DNA of 64,000 nt, taken from positions 744,001 to 808,000 of the forward strand of contig NW_020167538.1 in NCBI RefSeq assembly GCF_001641265.1, in the 5' to 3' direction. Under the pieces are notes generated by a model. It saw nothing but the letters and a program-made list of their open reading frames with translations. It had not been told where the DNA came from and searched no databases. The stretch's first letter is position 1; each line of letters starts with the position of its first letter. Below are positions 41,881 to 51,901 of the stretch, piece after piece. The position numbers and the translations under genes are program-made. Origin of the DNA: Pseudogymnoascus destructans (taxonomy: Eukaryota > Ascomycota > Leotiomycetes > Thelebolales > Thelebolaceae).

Positions 41881-42777
41881 CTTGGCAACTACTCGAGTAC
41901 TACTCGAGTAGTTCAGATTTCTTCGAGTCGAGTACTACTCGAGTAATTCCTCGAGTAGTACTCGGGCAACACTGCTAGCGGTGAAGGCTTGTCGTCGTCC
42001 TCAATATATAGCTTTTTAGATTAAAAGCGTATCTCAGAAAAGGTGCAAGCAGATGGGTATCCAACACTTAACTACTGTGTTCCATATTATCTACGACTAA
42101 TGGATAAAATTAAGAAGATGAAGAAGACTGTAAAGCATATATCTATCAACGAAGCTTGTACTGCTGCATTTAACAAATTAGACGACTATTTCTCACTTGC
42201 AACAAGCCAACAGTCAAGCCATTTAACAGTTGCAACAATATGCGATCCTCGGTTTAATTTTAGTATATTTGACTTCTATTTACCAGAAAGCTTTTATAAC
42301 ACAAGCAAAGAGCGAGCAAGAGCACAGTTTGCAGCTTGTTATAACAAGTATAAAGCACGGGACAATGACATTCAAGCAGAGGAAATGGATGCTAGACTTG
42401 ATAACGGGAGTGAGGATATACCTCGAGAAGTAGACTCTGAGGATGAGATGTTTAAGCATCGAAATCCTATACTCCAAGAGGTTGAATGGAGACAGTGGCT
42501 TAATAAACCAGGAGTTGATAAGCCTGATACTAATGTTCTCAAATATTGGCAAGCAAAGCAGTATCAGTATCCAACAATTGCACAAATAGCTCGAGACTAT
42601 TTAGCAATTCCAGCAACATCAGCAGCGTCAGAACGAGTCTTTAGCCAAGGAGCCGACATCGTTACGAAGAAAAGGAATAGACTATTACCTTCAACAATCA
42701 GATACTTACTATGTCTACGGGATTGGGGGGTAATTGTTGACGATGAGGATATTGAAGATGTTGGACAATATCCGTAG
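41881..42777 (+). mobile_element. Truncated second hAT family: left end plus transposase C-terminus
   Basis: The left end (41881-41985) has many ACTCGAG/GAGTACT repeats like a hAT subterminal region. The reading frame 42043-42777, lacking an ATG, encodes YFSLATSQQSSHLTVATICD, WQAKQYQYPTIAQIARDYLA and IPATSAASERVFSQGADIV, the hATC dimerisation region. The zinc finger and most of the DDE core are missing. It is unrelated at the sequence level to the 5.87-kb hAT. The right end is not certain. Confidence 0.8.
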
Positions 42778-43481
42778 GGCAGTAGGTAGAGAATATAAGC
42801 CGAAAATACAGTCACGAAGCAGTAGGGCCCGAAGTGATAATTTTATAATGCATGTTTTTTATAATTGAAGCTATTCTAAGTACTATATATACTGTTACGG
42901 GTGTGCCTATTCGTGGTTCGGATCCTAAAACCCTCCTGGTTACAGTTCGTTCCCTGGAGCTTCAGAATCGAAGCTTTAGAATCGGAAGATCCAGGATCCG
43001 GAGGATCACGAAGCTGGCTGACACAGCTTCGGTATCAGGGCCCTGATCCCTGCTTCCGGGCCGAGGATTCAACAGAAGATATAAGTGGAGATATGGGTTA
43101 GGCATAGTTAGATTTTTTTCGTAGTTTTCAATATTCCATACACTCTATTTCAGCCTCAAAGATTCGAATCATGACTCGAATCAGATTCGAGTCATGATTC
43201 GGCGAATACTTCAAAAATATGAATGATTCGGCGGATGATTCGCCGCACACTGATTAATAGCCCGTATATCTTTATAATCATAATTTCCCACTTTTTTTAA
43301 AAAAAAATTGACATTTCACATAAACTATACCAGGATCCGTCTTCAGACACCAAATAAAAATAGAACACAGCTGTTGGCGAATTTTCACGAACGGAAGCTT
43401 TGCTTCCCGTACATTATCGACTAAATAATCACTAAATACCCAATCACGCCAGTAAATTACATCCCCCAATCCCCCCACCCC
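42778..43481. other. Repeat-derived spacer downstream of the truncated hAT
   Basis: It holds GATTCG-rich sequence (43160-43250) with a 17-bp palindrome, and a stretch starting TGTTACGGGTGTG at ~42893 that resembles an LTR start, though I find no matching end or duplication. No gene is visible before the IML1 stop. Confidence 0.4.
43166..43200. repeat. 17-bp inverted repeat with 1-nt spacer
   Basis: GAATCATGACTCGAATC (43166-43182) is followed by A and its exact reverse complement (43184-43200). Nearby GATTCGGCG words continue the theme, as in some hAT subterminal regions. Confidence 0.9.
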
Positions 43482-46400
43482 TTATCCACCCGCCGTCTCC
43501 CCTCCCATAGGCGCATTACTCCCACTGCCCGAATCACTCGCATGCTCACTCCCCCTCCTAAAAGACGGCGTCCTCAAACTCCCAAATCCTCCCGCATCCC
43601 TAAAGCTTCCCCACCCCTCCCTCAACTCCCCCCTCGCATCCATAAAACTCCCTATAGGCCCATTATTCCCACCCATCCACGTCAATCCCGGCCCGAGTCC
43701 CAGCACGGGAATATTCGCATCATCAACCACCAGACCCGCTGCCATCGCCGCCGCCTCGCGCGCGCCAGCCGCCCCAGCCTTGAAGACAGGCGGCGTAGGC
43801 ATCACAGCCGATGTCGTGGCTTTCTCCCATACCTCAGCATAGAAGCGGCGCAGTCCCTCGACGTCATTACAGAAGCGGTCCATGTCGTCCTTAATCGCGA
43901 CATCTGGGCCCTGCTTCTCCTTCGCAGCGAAAGTCGGCACCGCGGCGATTGGCTTCAGGCCGGGGCTGGCCATGGTGGCGCGCAGCATGGGGCTGCTGAT
44001 GGGTGTTTGTTGGCTGGGTGGGGGCACGAAGCGGTCGCTGTCGCGGACGATGTGGGTGCGGCTGTTGAACATCTTGTTGCTGGTCAGGAGGAAATCGCCT
44101 TCGTCGCTGATTTGGGCGAAGCCGGTACCGGAGCGGTGGATGTACTGCGAGTAGGCGTAGTCCGGCTTGCCCCAGCTGTAGATTACCTCGACGTTTGTGG
44201 GGAAGTTGGTTGCGGCCTCGGTGTCGAGGACGAAGTTGAACTTCTTCATGATCGCTTTTTGGAAGTAGTGCTTCTGTGGCCTGGATATGGGGGCGAGGCT
44301 GGTGGCGTCAAAGTCAGTAGGTGGTTGTTTTTCTGGGGGTGGGAGGGCGAGTTTGAGCCTGTAAGGTGCGCGAAATGGGTGGCTGCTTGAGATGGTGCAG
44401 GCTTCTGCTATGGGAGCTTCGACGAGCCGTAGTCCATAACGGTCAGCTGTGAGAGTCCATGAAGCGATGGCGTCCTCGATGAGCTTCGCAGTGACATTCA
44501 TCCAGTCAAGGCGTATGTGATAGCAATTATCGGGATTGTGGATCCGATCATAATGCAGATTGATGCGCTCAGGGCGATACGAGCGTTTGCGCGGGTCAAC
44601 ATCATACTTCATGACATTACTGAGGGAAACCTTGGGTTTACGAGCAGTTGGAGTAGGCGGTTCTGTGCCAGAGTCTATCGACTTGTTTTCGTCGCCAATA
44701 GAGTTGGATCGAGTCGTCTCCGGCCTGGGAGACTCTTTGGGGGCGTTCTCGGCCATGGCCATGGGAGTTGTTGGAACCGATATATCTTTAGGATCTTTGG
44801 TATCTCTGCGACGGGGCCCAAATGGCCAGCCTGTGCGTGTCTCCGGCCGGGGTTTCGCGTGTTCACCAACAACTTGGTAAAAGTATTGGCCGTCACGGAA
44901 GGGGTGGCGCTTTTCAACGTGGACAAATATTCCAAAGTCTTTCTCTTTCTCTTTGCAGTCCGCGTTCAAGCGCCTTTCTTCATCGTCAACCATCAACATA
45001 TTGCCGAATTCAATGGCTTCTTCGCGGGTTTCGATATCTTCGATATTCTCCAAAAGCCAAGTTGTCATATCAGATCCGATAAAGCAATTATAATGCAATC
45101 TGAAATGCCACCTTCTGTTCTGCATTCTGACTCCGCCCTTTTCCACGGGAGCCTGAATAGCTTCTGCCAGCATTGCGATATTCAAATTCGATTTCTTGAA
45201 ACGCTCTGTTTCAGAAAGAAGCTGGCCACGCTTAATTTGTGCCTCTCCAGTCTCTAATATTGGTAAAGTCTCAAGCTCAGCCGCGATAACAACCGAAGCA
45301 TCCTGTGTCTGATACCAAATATCGAGTGGGTTTGGATCTTTCACCCGTTGACTAGACAGATTTTTGAATATACGCTCAGATGGCGGAGTGTAACGATGTC
45401 TTTGCCACATCTGTGTCAAGGCTTTGATGCCCTCCAATCGAATTTCTTCTTCTGTGTCTTCGCCCTTGGGTCTATGAAGGAAGGCTGGACGTTCCACAGG
45501 AATAAGGACAAATCTTGCTCTCCAGTATCGTAGATTATCGGTTATATCCTCATTATGACCCGCAATAAACGAATCTACATAATTCCAATTGTATTCAGGA
45601 AGTGGTTTTTGTAGAGCAACATCGCGACAGGCGTAATCGGAGTCGAAGTATGTCCGTATCGCGGGCTTATGGTATTGAGTCTCGGTATTCTCATTATGTA
45701 AAAACGTGGCCGATTTCCTTGTAAACATGTTTACTTCGACTTCGGTTCCGTTGACGCACGAAAGTTGGTGGATGATATTCCCCATGGACAAAAATATGCT
45801 CGTGCCATCCTCGGCAATATGATCGTCCTCAAATGCGTTTGCAATCTTCAATGCCTTCTGTCCAAAGGCTTCGGCAACGGCGGTGCCGACGACGATCTGA
45901 AACCCATGTGAAAGTCGCAATGCAACGAGCTCTCTCAGAAATTCTCCTCTTGTCTTCGGCACTTCGAGCATATCTTCGTCTGTATTTTGGGATATATTAT
46001 ATGGCTTCTGCTGGAATTCTGTATCAAGTTGGACTTTGGTCGGGAAGTATTCGGTGGTAAGCGGCACTGATGCCGGCGAACACAGGGATTTCCACTTCAT
46101 CGCCTTTGTGACAACAGGACCAGGAAATATATGCTGCCATCGTTTATATTGGCTTGCGTCATTGTCGGCAGCCGTTGGGTTTGATGGGTTGAGAACATTC
46201 AGCCATGGAGAGAGCGCTACTGTCTGTGGGAGAGACGCGAAATCTGTTGCTGGTCCTGCCAACAACTTCGATTTTGAAGTTCGTATAGTGTCGTTAGATA
46301 GTAGTTTCTGTAGTGTTGGCAGGTCGTCGTCATCCCTGACCTCTCCTCCTCCATACAACGATCCCAAAATCGACCTGGCCTGTGATTGGGGGTTTGCCTC

Positions 46401-49070
46401 AAAGCCCGAAAATGGGCTCTTGATGGCAATCGGCCGGCTAGTGAACTTGTTCGTATCGTCGGCATTGTCATTGCGGTCAGATTCTTTTGACCTTATACTT
46501 CCTCGGGATGAAGCGGGCCGGTTGCTCGTCCTATCGAACCGAGAAGATGATGTCAAATGGCTAGCCATTGCGGAAGAGCTATCTTTCTGCGGTGTTGATA
46601 TTTGGGATTGGCTTGTGAGCCTGGCTGCGTTGGCATGCTCAGTGTGCACTTCGGCAACAGCAGCTTTGGGGGCAGCTATCCCAAAGCCTCGAAATCCAAA
46701 ACTAATCTGCCGAGAGACTTTGAACGGGCGTGCAAGGAGGCTAGCGTGCGAGGTTGCCTGGGAGTTTGTGCTTGATACGCTGGTTTTGCGCGAAGTTGTG
46801 CTCAGTGGCCCATTGTTATTTGTCCCTGGGACTGTCAGGTTTTGATTTTGCGACTGTGGTACCTCGCGGTGTGGCAGTGGTGCAGATATCTTGCCATCGA
46901 TGCTCTTCTTTTTTTCATGGGTCTCATATGACAGCTTGGGATATTTTTTCACATCAAGATTTGGTGATACTATCTTAATACGCCCTGGCTTGGAGACGAC
47001 TGCAGCTTTCTCGTCAAAGGCTTCGAGTAACTCAAAAAAGTCCCTCTCACCTGCCGTAGATTTCTTGTCAACAACTGGCCTTGTTGGTCCATACAATGGA
47101 TATCCAATTCCAGAAAATGGCTTTCTTGGTGCCTTCACAATGCTAGGTTCGTCGCCTTCGCTTCGCCCCAGTTGGCGGATACGATCTGGCAGAGGTAGAA
47201 CAGATATCTCAGTATTTTCCACATGGCCAAGCATTTCTATTTCGTACATCTTGCATCTGATCTGAAAATTCTTCCTAGACTTCACAATACCTTTGCGGCG
47301 GTATGCTTTTGATATTTTACGACCCTGCTTTGCCAACAGTTCTTGGCTTGCTCCTGTCCAAAAGGAGACGTCCAGCCAGTGTGGAATAGCATAATTCCAT
47401 TCTTCGGGGGCATTTTGAGGCGCAAGGGTACTGAGGCGTTGTTGGAGTTCCGACGCCTTTGAAGGAGACAAGGATTCTTGCAGCGTGTTGAAGCTACCAA
47501 AGGTTGTGGTGCTTTGCCGCGGGGTACTGCTCTCACTGCCTATGTCCTTCAATCGGAGTGATTCCTGGTATACATCAAACAGAGGATTGCGATAGCGCAA
47601 TAGAGGGACTGAATGCAAAGGAATCTTGGGAAGACAGACGAGATCGATGGCGATGCCGCTACCTATCAAAGAGTCTGTCGTTGCTTTCAGTTTCTCATAG
47701 TCCACTTCAAACAATCCCGCACAGGGCGTGATGATGACTATAGATATCCCTGTTCGGATAAGGTCGCGGTCGATGTAGTCAGAAGAGAATTGAGAGGATG
47801 CAAGATTTATTGCTTCCAACAGATTTCCATGGACGGCGAATGTCGGTTCTGCTTCCACTCGTGTACCAGGAACCGAGCCCATGGAGAAATCTCTAGTCGG
47901 TTGCTTCGAGCCATACTTGTTGAGTCGAAACATTGAGATATCGTGGCGAAAGAAGTGGAATTCGACCTTTAGCTGGTATAAGATTGTCGTCCATTCCCCA
48001 CTTGCCATTTCGCTCACGACAACCCGATAGAAATCCTTGTATGGCTTTCTAGATCCAGTGGTAAAATATCCGGTATAGTATGAGTCGCCGCTCCCTTCCA
48101 TGTCATTGGTAAGGCCCATATCATACTCCACGCGGGTAAACAGAACAATGCTAACAAGGTGTTTTGCCTTGAGCGCCACCCACCTCTTGAACAGTGCCGG
48201 CAAAAATCCATTGACAACTTTTGTAAACACAATCTCTCCGGATCCTTCCGAATCGAAATCCCACATTTCTTTCGACATCTGAATAAATAATACATATCGA
48301 GCGGATTCGCTCCTGAAGATCGGTTTTGTATTTGTCGAAAAGAACGCCGACTGAACTTTTCTCCCCGAAACATACACCGATGTTATCTGTGCCTTAATTG
48401 TGCCCATAAATACAAGCTTTTGTCCTTTATACACCGTCTTGTTGCTCAACTTCGCAAGGGTGAGTCGCCACATATCAGATCTCGACAGGTATTCGTCTTT
48501 GAAGGACATTTCGACATGCGAAGCTGTTGTAATGGCAGCGGTTGTCGTCGTAACCAAAACATTGGATCTATGCTTGAATCCAAATACATCGGCGACATGT
48601 TTGGCCACTGATATTTCCAGATTGGGGTGTTTTGATGCGGTCTCCTGGTTCATCTCGCCCAGTGTAAAGAGGTACTGCTTCTCGGCATCATCATGGGTAT
48701 CCAGGCTTCCCTTGCTCGACCGCATGTCTGCCATGCTGGCATCCAATTGTTGGCTCGCCGCCAAGCTTCCGGGTTTCTTATCCAAGGCATCGTTCTTGAG
48801 CGGCACAATGGCCATCAACTGCCCTAGCTTGTAGCGCCCGGCAGGCAAGAGAGTGTGATTGAAGATAACTTCTTCTTTCGAAAACTTCTCATCATGGACC
48901 CATAGCACGCACTGCCTCTCGATGGGTGCTTCATTATGGCTAGGAGCAGTCGTCTTAGGCGGATTGGCCGCCGCGCTTGGGACGGGGTCGTTATCGTTAC
49001 TGGGGCGGTGGGGCGGAATTGATGAGGGGCGAGCCGCAGCGCCCCGGCGCAATGAGGCTTGCGCACTCAT
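43482..49070 (-). CDS. IML1: Vacuolar membrane-associated protein Iml1 (GATOR1/SEACIT subunit), 1862 aa
   Basis: Iml1 (DEPDC5 in animals) is the GAP subunit of the Npr2-Npr3-Iml1 complex at the vacuole. It switches off Gtr1 and so TORC1 when amino acids are scarce. One uninterrupted frame from ATG 49068-49070 has the usual fungal length. Visible are the N-terminal region (QCVLWVHDEKFSKEEVIFNH, ~53), a long central VWA-like Iml1 domain (GISIVIITPCAGLFEVDYEK, ~440), Ser-rich linkers (700-950), and a DEP domain (NRRWHFRLHYNCFIGSDMTT then WLLENIEDIETREEAIEFGN, ~1325-1365). A C-terminal domain (PERINLHYDRIHNPDNCYHI, ~1505) completes the family pattern. No defects. Core chromosomal gene. Confidence 0.93.
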   Translation of the reverse strand: MSAQASLRRGAAARPSSIPPHRPSNDNDPVPSAAANPPKTTAPSHNEAPIERQCVLWVHDEKFSKEEVIFNHTLLPAGRYKLGQLMAIVPLKNDALDKKPGSLAASQQLDASMADMRSSKGSLDTHDDAEKQYLFTLGEMNQETASKHPNLEISVAKHVADVFGFKHRSNVLVTTTTAAITTASHVEMSFKDEYLSRSDMWRLTLAKLSNKTVYKGQKLVFMGTIKAQITSVYVSGRKVQSAFFSTNTKPIFRSESARYVLFIQMSKEMWDFDSEGSGEIVFTKVVNGFLPALFKRWVALKAKHLVSIVLFTRVEYDMGLTNDMEGSGDSYYTGYFTTGSRKPYKDFYRVVVSEMASGEWTTILYQLKVEFHFFRHDISMFRLNKYGSKQPTRDFSMGSVPGTRVEAEPTFAVHGNLLEAINLASSQFSSDYIDRDLIRTGISIVIITPCAGLFEVDYEKLKATTDSLIGSGIAIDLVCLPKIPLHSVPLLRYRNPLFDVYQESLRLKDIGSESSTPRQSTTTFGSFNTLQESLSPSKASELQQRLSTLAPQNAPEEWNYAIPHWLDVSFWTGASQELLAKQGRKISKAYRRKGIVKSRKNFQIRCKMYEIEMLGHVENTEISVLPLPDRIRQLGRSEGDEPSIVKAPRKPFSGIGYPLYGPTRPVVDKKSTAGERDFFELLEAFDEKAAVVSKPGRIKIVSPNLDVKKYPKLSYETHEKKKSIDGKISAPLPHREVPQSQNQNLTVPGTNNNGPLSTTSRKTSVSSTNSQATSHASLLARPFKVSRQISFGFRGFGIAAPKAAVAEVHTEHANAARLTSQSQISTPQKDSSSAMASHLTSSSRFDRTSNRPASSRGSIRSKESDRNDNADDTNKFTSRPIAIKSPFSGFEANPQSQARSILGSLYGGGEVRDDDDLPTLQKLLSNDTIRTSKSKLLAGPATDFASLPQTVALSPWLNVLNPSNPTAADNDASQYKRWQHIFPGPVVTKAMKWKSLCSPASVPLTTEYFPTKVQLDTEFQQKPYNISQNTDEDMLEVPKTRGEFLRELVALRLSHGFQIVVGTAVAEAFGQKALKIANAFEDDHIAEDGTSIFLSMGNIIHQLSCVNGTEVEVNMFTRKSATFLHNENTETQYHKPAIRTYFDSDYACRDVALQKPLPEYNWNYVDSFIAGHNEDITDNLRYWRARFVLIPVERPAFLHRPKGEDTEEEIRLEGIKALTQMWQRHRYTPPSERIFKNLSSQRVKDPNPLDIWYQTQDASVVIAAELETLPILETGEAQIKRGQLLSETERFKKSNLNIAMLAEAIQAPVEKGGVRMQNRRWHFRLHYNCFIGSDMTTWLLENIEDIETREEAIEFGNMLMVDDEERRLNADCKEKEKDFGIFVHVEKRHPFRDGQYFYQVVGEHAKPRPETRTGWPFGPRRRDTKDPKDISVPTTPMAMAENAPKESPRPETTRSNSIGDENKSIDSGTEPPTPTARKPKVSLSNVMKYDVDPRKRSYRPERINLHYDRIHNPDNCYHIRLDWMNVTAKLIEDAIASWTLTADRYGLRLVEAPIAEACTISSSHPFRAPYRLKLALPPPEKQPPTDFDATSLAPISRPQKHYFQKAIMKKFNFVLDTEAATNFPTNVEVIYSWGKPDYAYSQYIHRSGTGFAQISDEGDFLLTSNKMFNSRTHIVRDSDRFVPPPSQQTPISSPMLRATMASPGLKPIAAVPTFAAKEKQGPDVAIKDDMDRFCNDVEGLRRFYAEVWEKATTSAVMPTPPVFKAGAAGAREAAAMAAGLVVDDANIPVLGLGPGLTWMGGNNGPIGSFMDARGELREGWGSFRDAGGFGSLRTPSFRRGSEHASDSGSGSNAPMGGETAGG

Positions 49071-49693
49071 TGGTATATGGAAGCATTAATGGGCGGCCGG
49101 TATTATTTCATTGTCAGTGTTATTTGGTGAGGTTGTCGTCGTTCCCCACAAGTGAGGCCGTCGCTCCAAGGTTTCTGCCAGTAGGCTAAGACATAAGGTT
49201 ACAAGGGAGCTCTCACCGCCTTAGTATCGTAGTCACGTGATATTAACATATTTTTCGGAAACATCAGTTGTAGTCCTACATCTGAAGCAGGTTATACATA
49301 TATTAGTGTCTAATTAATCCATGTAGATAGCTAATATAATAAATAGACTAAATTCAATTTTGTACGGTTGGCCGTATTGGATGGGTGGGCTGCTTCTAGA
49401 TTTGGCTTCGACACTGCAAATTATCTTTAATTTTTCTAATACCAAGGTAAATAGTTAAATTTTATTCAAGTTACTTTATTTGTAAATCGAGCCAGCGTTC
49501 AACCTAATCATAATTACTTCAACGATCAACTTCGGATCCCATTTGTAAAACTTTCCATCTGTTTGTCACTTCTATCGGGTTTAAATTGTGGATCTCGGTA
49601 TGGCCCGACGACTATTCTCCTCATCAAGAAATTTTTGTTCTGACGCCATCAGCCAAAAGAAGACTGACGCAGTGCACAGGCAGTACTACTACA
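49071..49693. other. Divergent spacer between IML1 and the next gene
   Basis: AT-rich, with an ACGTGA word at ~49233. An in-frame TTG at 49586 extends the next gene but is not a credible start. No other feature is seen. Confidence 0.4.
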
Positions 49694-50938
49694 ATGTCTC
49701 AAGATACCGATGATCTATCTAAAGAGGTTGAGCTCATGAATCTCAACGAAAGCCACGTGGATGGCTTAAAAAGCATTTCCCTAAAACTCATCTGCGCTGG
49801 CATCCAGCGTATCCTCTCCCCAGGCCTAGAGACCATCTCCGCTTCATCCTGGGCCTCGGTCGAGTCTTTGCTCCAGAGCACTGCGAAGAACATTTCATCC
49901 GTCCATGATACTCCTTCGGATATCAAGGATGCCGCGGAGTACTTCTCTACCATCACCGAATGGATTCGGGCCTGGGCAAAAGACCTTCAACAGGCCATAT
50001 CTGCGCTGCATTCTCCCGAAGAGAAACAAAAGTTAGTCTCTTTGCAAGTAGTAGAAAAGGTTGAAGCGGCCGAACGATCCGCTAAGCTGGCTTCCACGAT
50101 CAGTGGATCATGTCAGGTGCTACTGGCAAACATGGGGAAGCGGACAGAATGGGAGATACAACACCCCATTGAGGCAGCTCAAGAATTCGAGCTTCACGAA
50201 TATTCTCGGAGTTTATCTAGCTCGTTATTGCAATCACAGGGTGGTAAGGCATTAAATGATATCCCGGGAGAGAGGTGGGCAGAAGCGGAGAAGCAGCTAC
50301 GGAGTCTCGAAAATTACCTAAAGGAACACAAGATCCAGGCTGTCAGAATTCGAGAAACCAAAATAGACAAAGTAATGGTTGCCCTCCTCAAGGCCGTTGA
50401 ACGCCTCGATGAGACTGGAATCAACCGCCAGAAAGTCGACGTGGCCCAGGCAGAACGTATCTGGGGTCTAGTCGACAAGCTCGGGAGTGGCCTGAGCTAT
50501 TTACTCCAGGTCGATGCCAGACGTCGTGAGGGCGAAGCCGTGCCCACGACCCACTCAATATTCCTTCTGAAATCCGCACCACCAGCAAACCTCAAATACT
50601 CCGCATCGCCATCTGACTGGATAGCGAAGCAGCTTGCGAAGTCTGCGGCGTATCTTGATGCGGTCGTGATTCAAGGTAACATTGCCGTCAACGATGAGAA
50701 GGGCTGGAGTGTGGTATTCCAAGAACTGTCTGCGCTGGAAGACTTGCTAATTTCCGGGGTGACGTTGACGAACGCCAAAGAGTCGAAGATTGACGAGACA
50801 CTGAAAGGTGTGGGAGAAAAGATTCGGGGTCTGGAGGCTAATAGGAATGGGAAGGATGAAGGCGACCTGAGCCTTATGTATGTTAGTTGGGAGTTAGCCC
50901 TGAGGATAAGTGCCTACTTCAACGAACTGGAGGCCTGA
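49694..50938 (+). CDS. Unidentified helical protein with an internal duplication
   Basis: A single-exon 414-aa protein starts from ATG 49694; the frame stays open upstream to 49586, but no ATG precedes 49694. I do not recognise the family. The sequence is almost wholly amphipathic helix, without signal peptide or membrane segment. Two blocks look alike: RWAEAEKQLRSLENYLKEHK followed by RETKIDKVMVALLKAVERL (~195-240), and GWSVVFQELSALEDLLISGV followed by KESKIDETLKGVGEKIRGL (~335-380). Both are W-x(4)-L-x-x-LE-x-L...KIDxxxxxV, so an ancestral unit was duplicated. It shares a divergent promoter with IML1. Its function is unknown. Confidence 0.75.
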   Translation: MSQDTDDLSKEVELMNLNESHVDGLKSISLKLICAGIQRILSPGLETISASSWASVESLLQSTAKNISSVHDTPSDIKDAAEYFSTITEWIRAWAKDLQQAISALHSPEEKQKLVSLQVVEKVEAAERSAKLASTISGSCQVLLANMGKRTEWEIQHPIEAAQEFELHEYSRSLSSSLLQSQGGKALNDIPGERWAEAEKQLRSLENYLKEHKIQAVRIRETKIDKVMVALLKAVERLDETGINRQKVDVAQAERIWGLVDKLGSGLSYLLQVDARRREGEAVPTTHSIFLLKSAPPANLKYSASPSDWIAKQLAKSAAYLDAVVIQGNIAVNDEKGWSVVFQELSALEDLLISGVTLTNAKESKIDETLKGVGEKIRGLEANRNGKDEGDLSLMYVSWELALRISAYFNELEA

Positions 50939-51473
50939 ACGGCCTCGTCCGAAGTATAATCCGACAAGGAATTGCCGAGGATGCCTCAATTATGGCATGC
51001 TTTGCAGGCAAGGGTATCACGACTAGCAAGAGAATAAGGAGCTGGGCGTTCAAGCGCTACTCGTGGTGCCTCCACAACAAAGTATAGCGGGACAGAGGCC
51101 AGACTTTTAACGGAATAGTCATACGAACCGACCAAGACGCATCCAGTTACGATCGCGATTAGTACGAATAATTACTTCGGAATGAAAGGAATAGGCTGTG
51201 AATTTGCAACAATGGAGCACCAAAAAAAAAAGCATAGATGCGAAGGAGAACAGGTGTCATAAGGGGAACTACCCAAGCCAATAAGATAAATATAGTAGCC
51301 ACATATATGTCCATTTGCTACTTTCTATCAGTCTCCAAATAACGGTCCTTAAGCAATAATCCCCCCCATCTTGTAGAATACCATCCTCAATAGTCGCTGT
51401 GCAGCGGCTTCTGGCCATATACAACGCCACTATATTCTGCTGTTAGCGTGATCCCTTTATCGTGACGGACAAC
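50939..51473. other. Intergenic
   Basis: Nothing supported is seen. A 10-A run lies at ~51221. Confidence 0.35.
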
Positions 51474-51880
51474 TTACACCACATAATGTCCATGATTCTT
51501 CCTGTCTAGCAATGCCGCCTTTAGCTGCGCCAAGTACACCTGTACATCTTCCAGCTTCCACTGCAATACCGCTGTCAACATGTACATCGCCCAGCTCTCC
51601 ATCCCCGATAGACAGAACAGCAGGCTCCACCTTCCCACCTCCTTCAATTTAGGGTCACTACTCCATGCTCCAATGGGAACTTTAAGTTCCGTTGCACCAC
51701 ATTTGTGAACCCTGCCTTCTCCATGAGCTCTTTAGTTTGGTCTAAAGTCCGGATGGACTTGCCAAGGATGTCGCCAGCCTTGAAGAACGGCTTCGCCCAG
51801 CCAATCAGGATATGGTCTTCGTCAACCGTCCATCGTCCGAGACTATCTGAACATTGATCTCGACCTGATTTCACCATGCC
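51474..51880 (-). pseudogene. SAM-dependent methyltransferase, C-terminal fragment with frameshift
   Basis: The frame GWAKPFFKAGDILGKSIRTL, MEKAGFTNVVQRNLK then shifts by one base near 51668 to PIGAWSSDPKLKEVGRWSLL, CLSGMESWAMYMLTAVLQW and LLDRKNHGHYVV-stop (51474). This is the C-terminal half of the large fungal LaeA-like methyltransferase family. The SAM-binding N-terminal half is absent; only the last ~130 codons remain, ending ~20 bp from the 3' end of the PLD gene. Confidence 0.75.
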
Positions 51881-51901
51881 ACCTGTCTCTTGTCTCTTTA
51901 C

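Noticed and set aside
42893..43160. Solo LTR starting TGTTACGGG
   Set aside because: No matching CA end or 5-bp duplication could be found.
43542..44390. Opposite-strand frames inside IML1
   Set aside because: They lie within a conserved single-exon gene and have no domain content.
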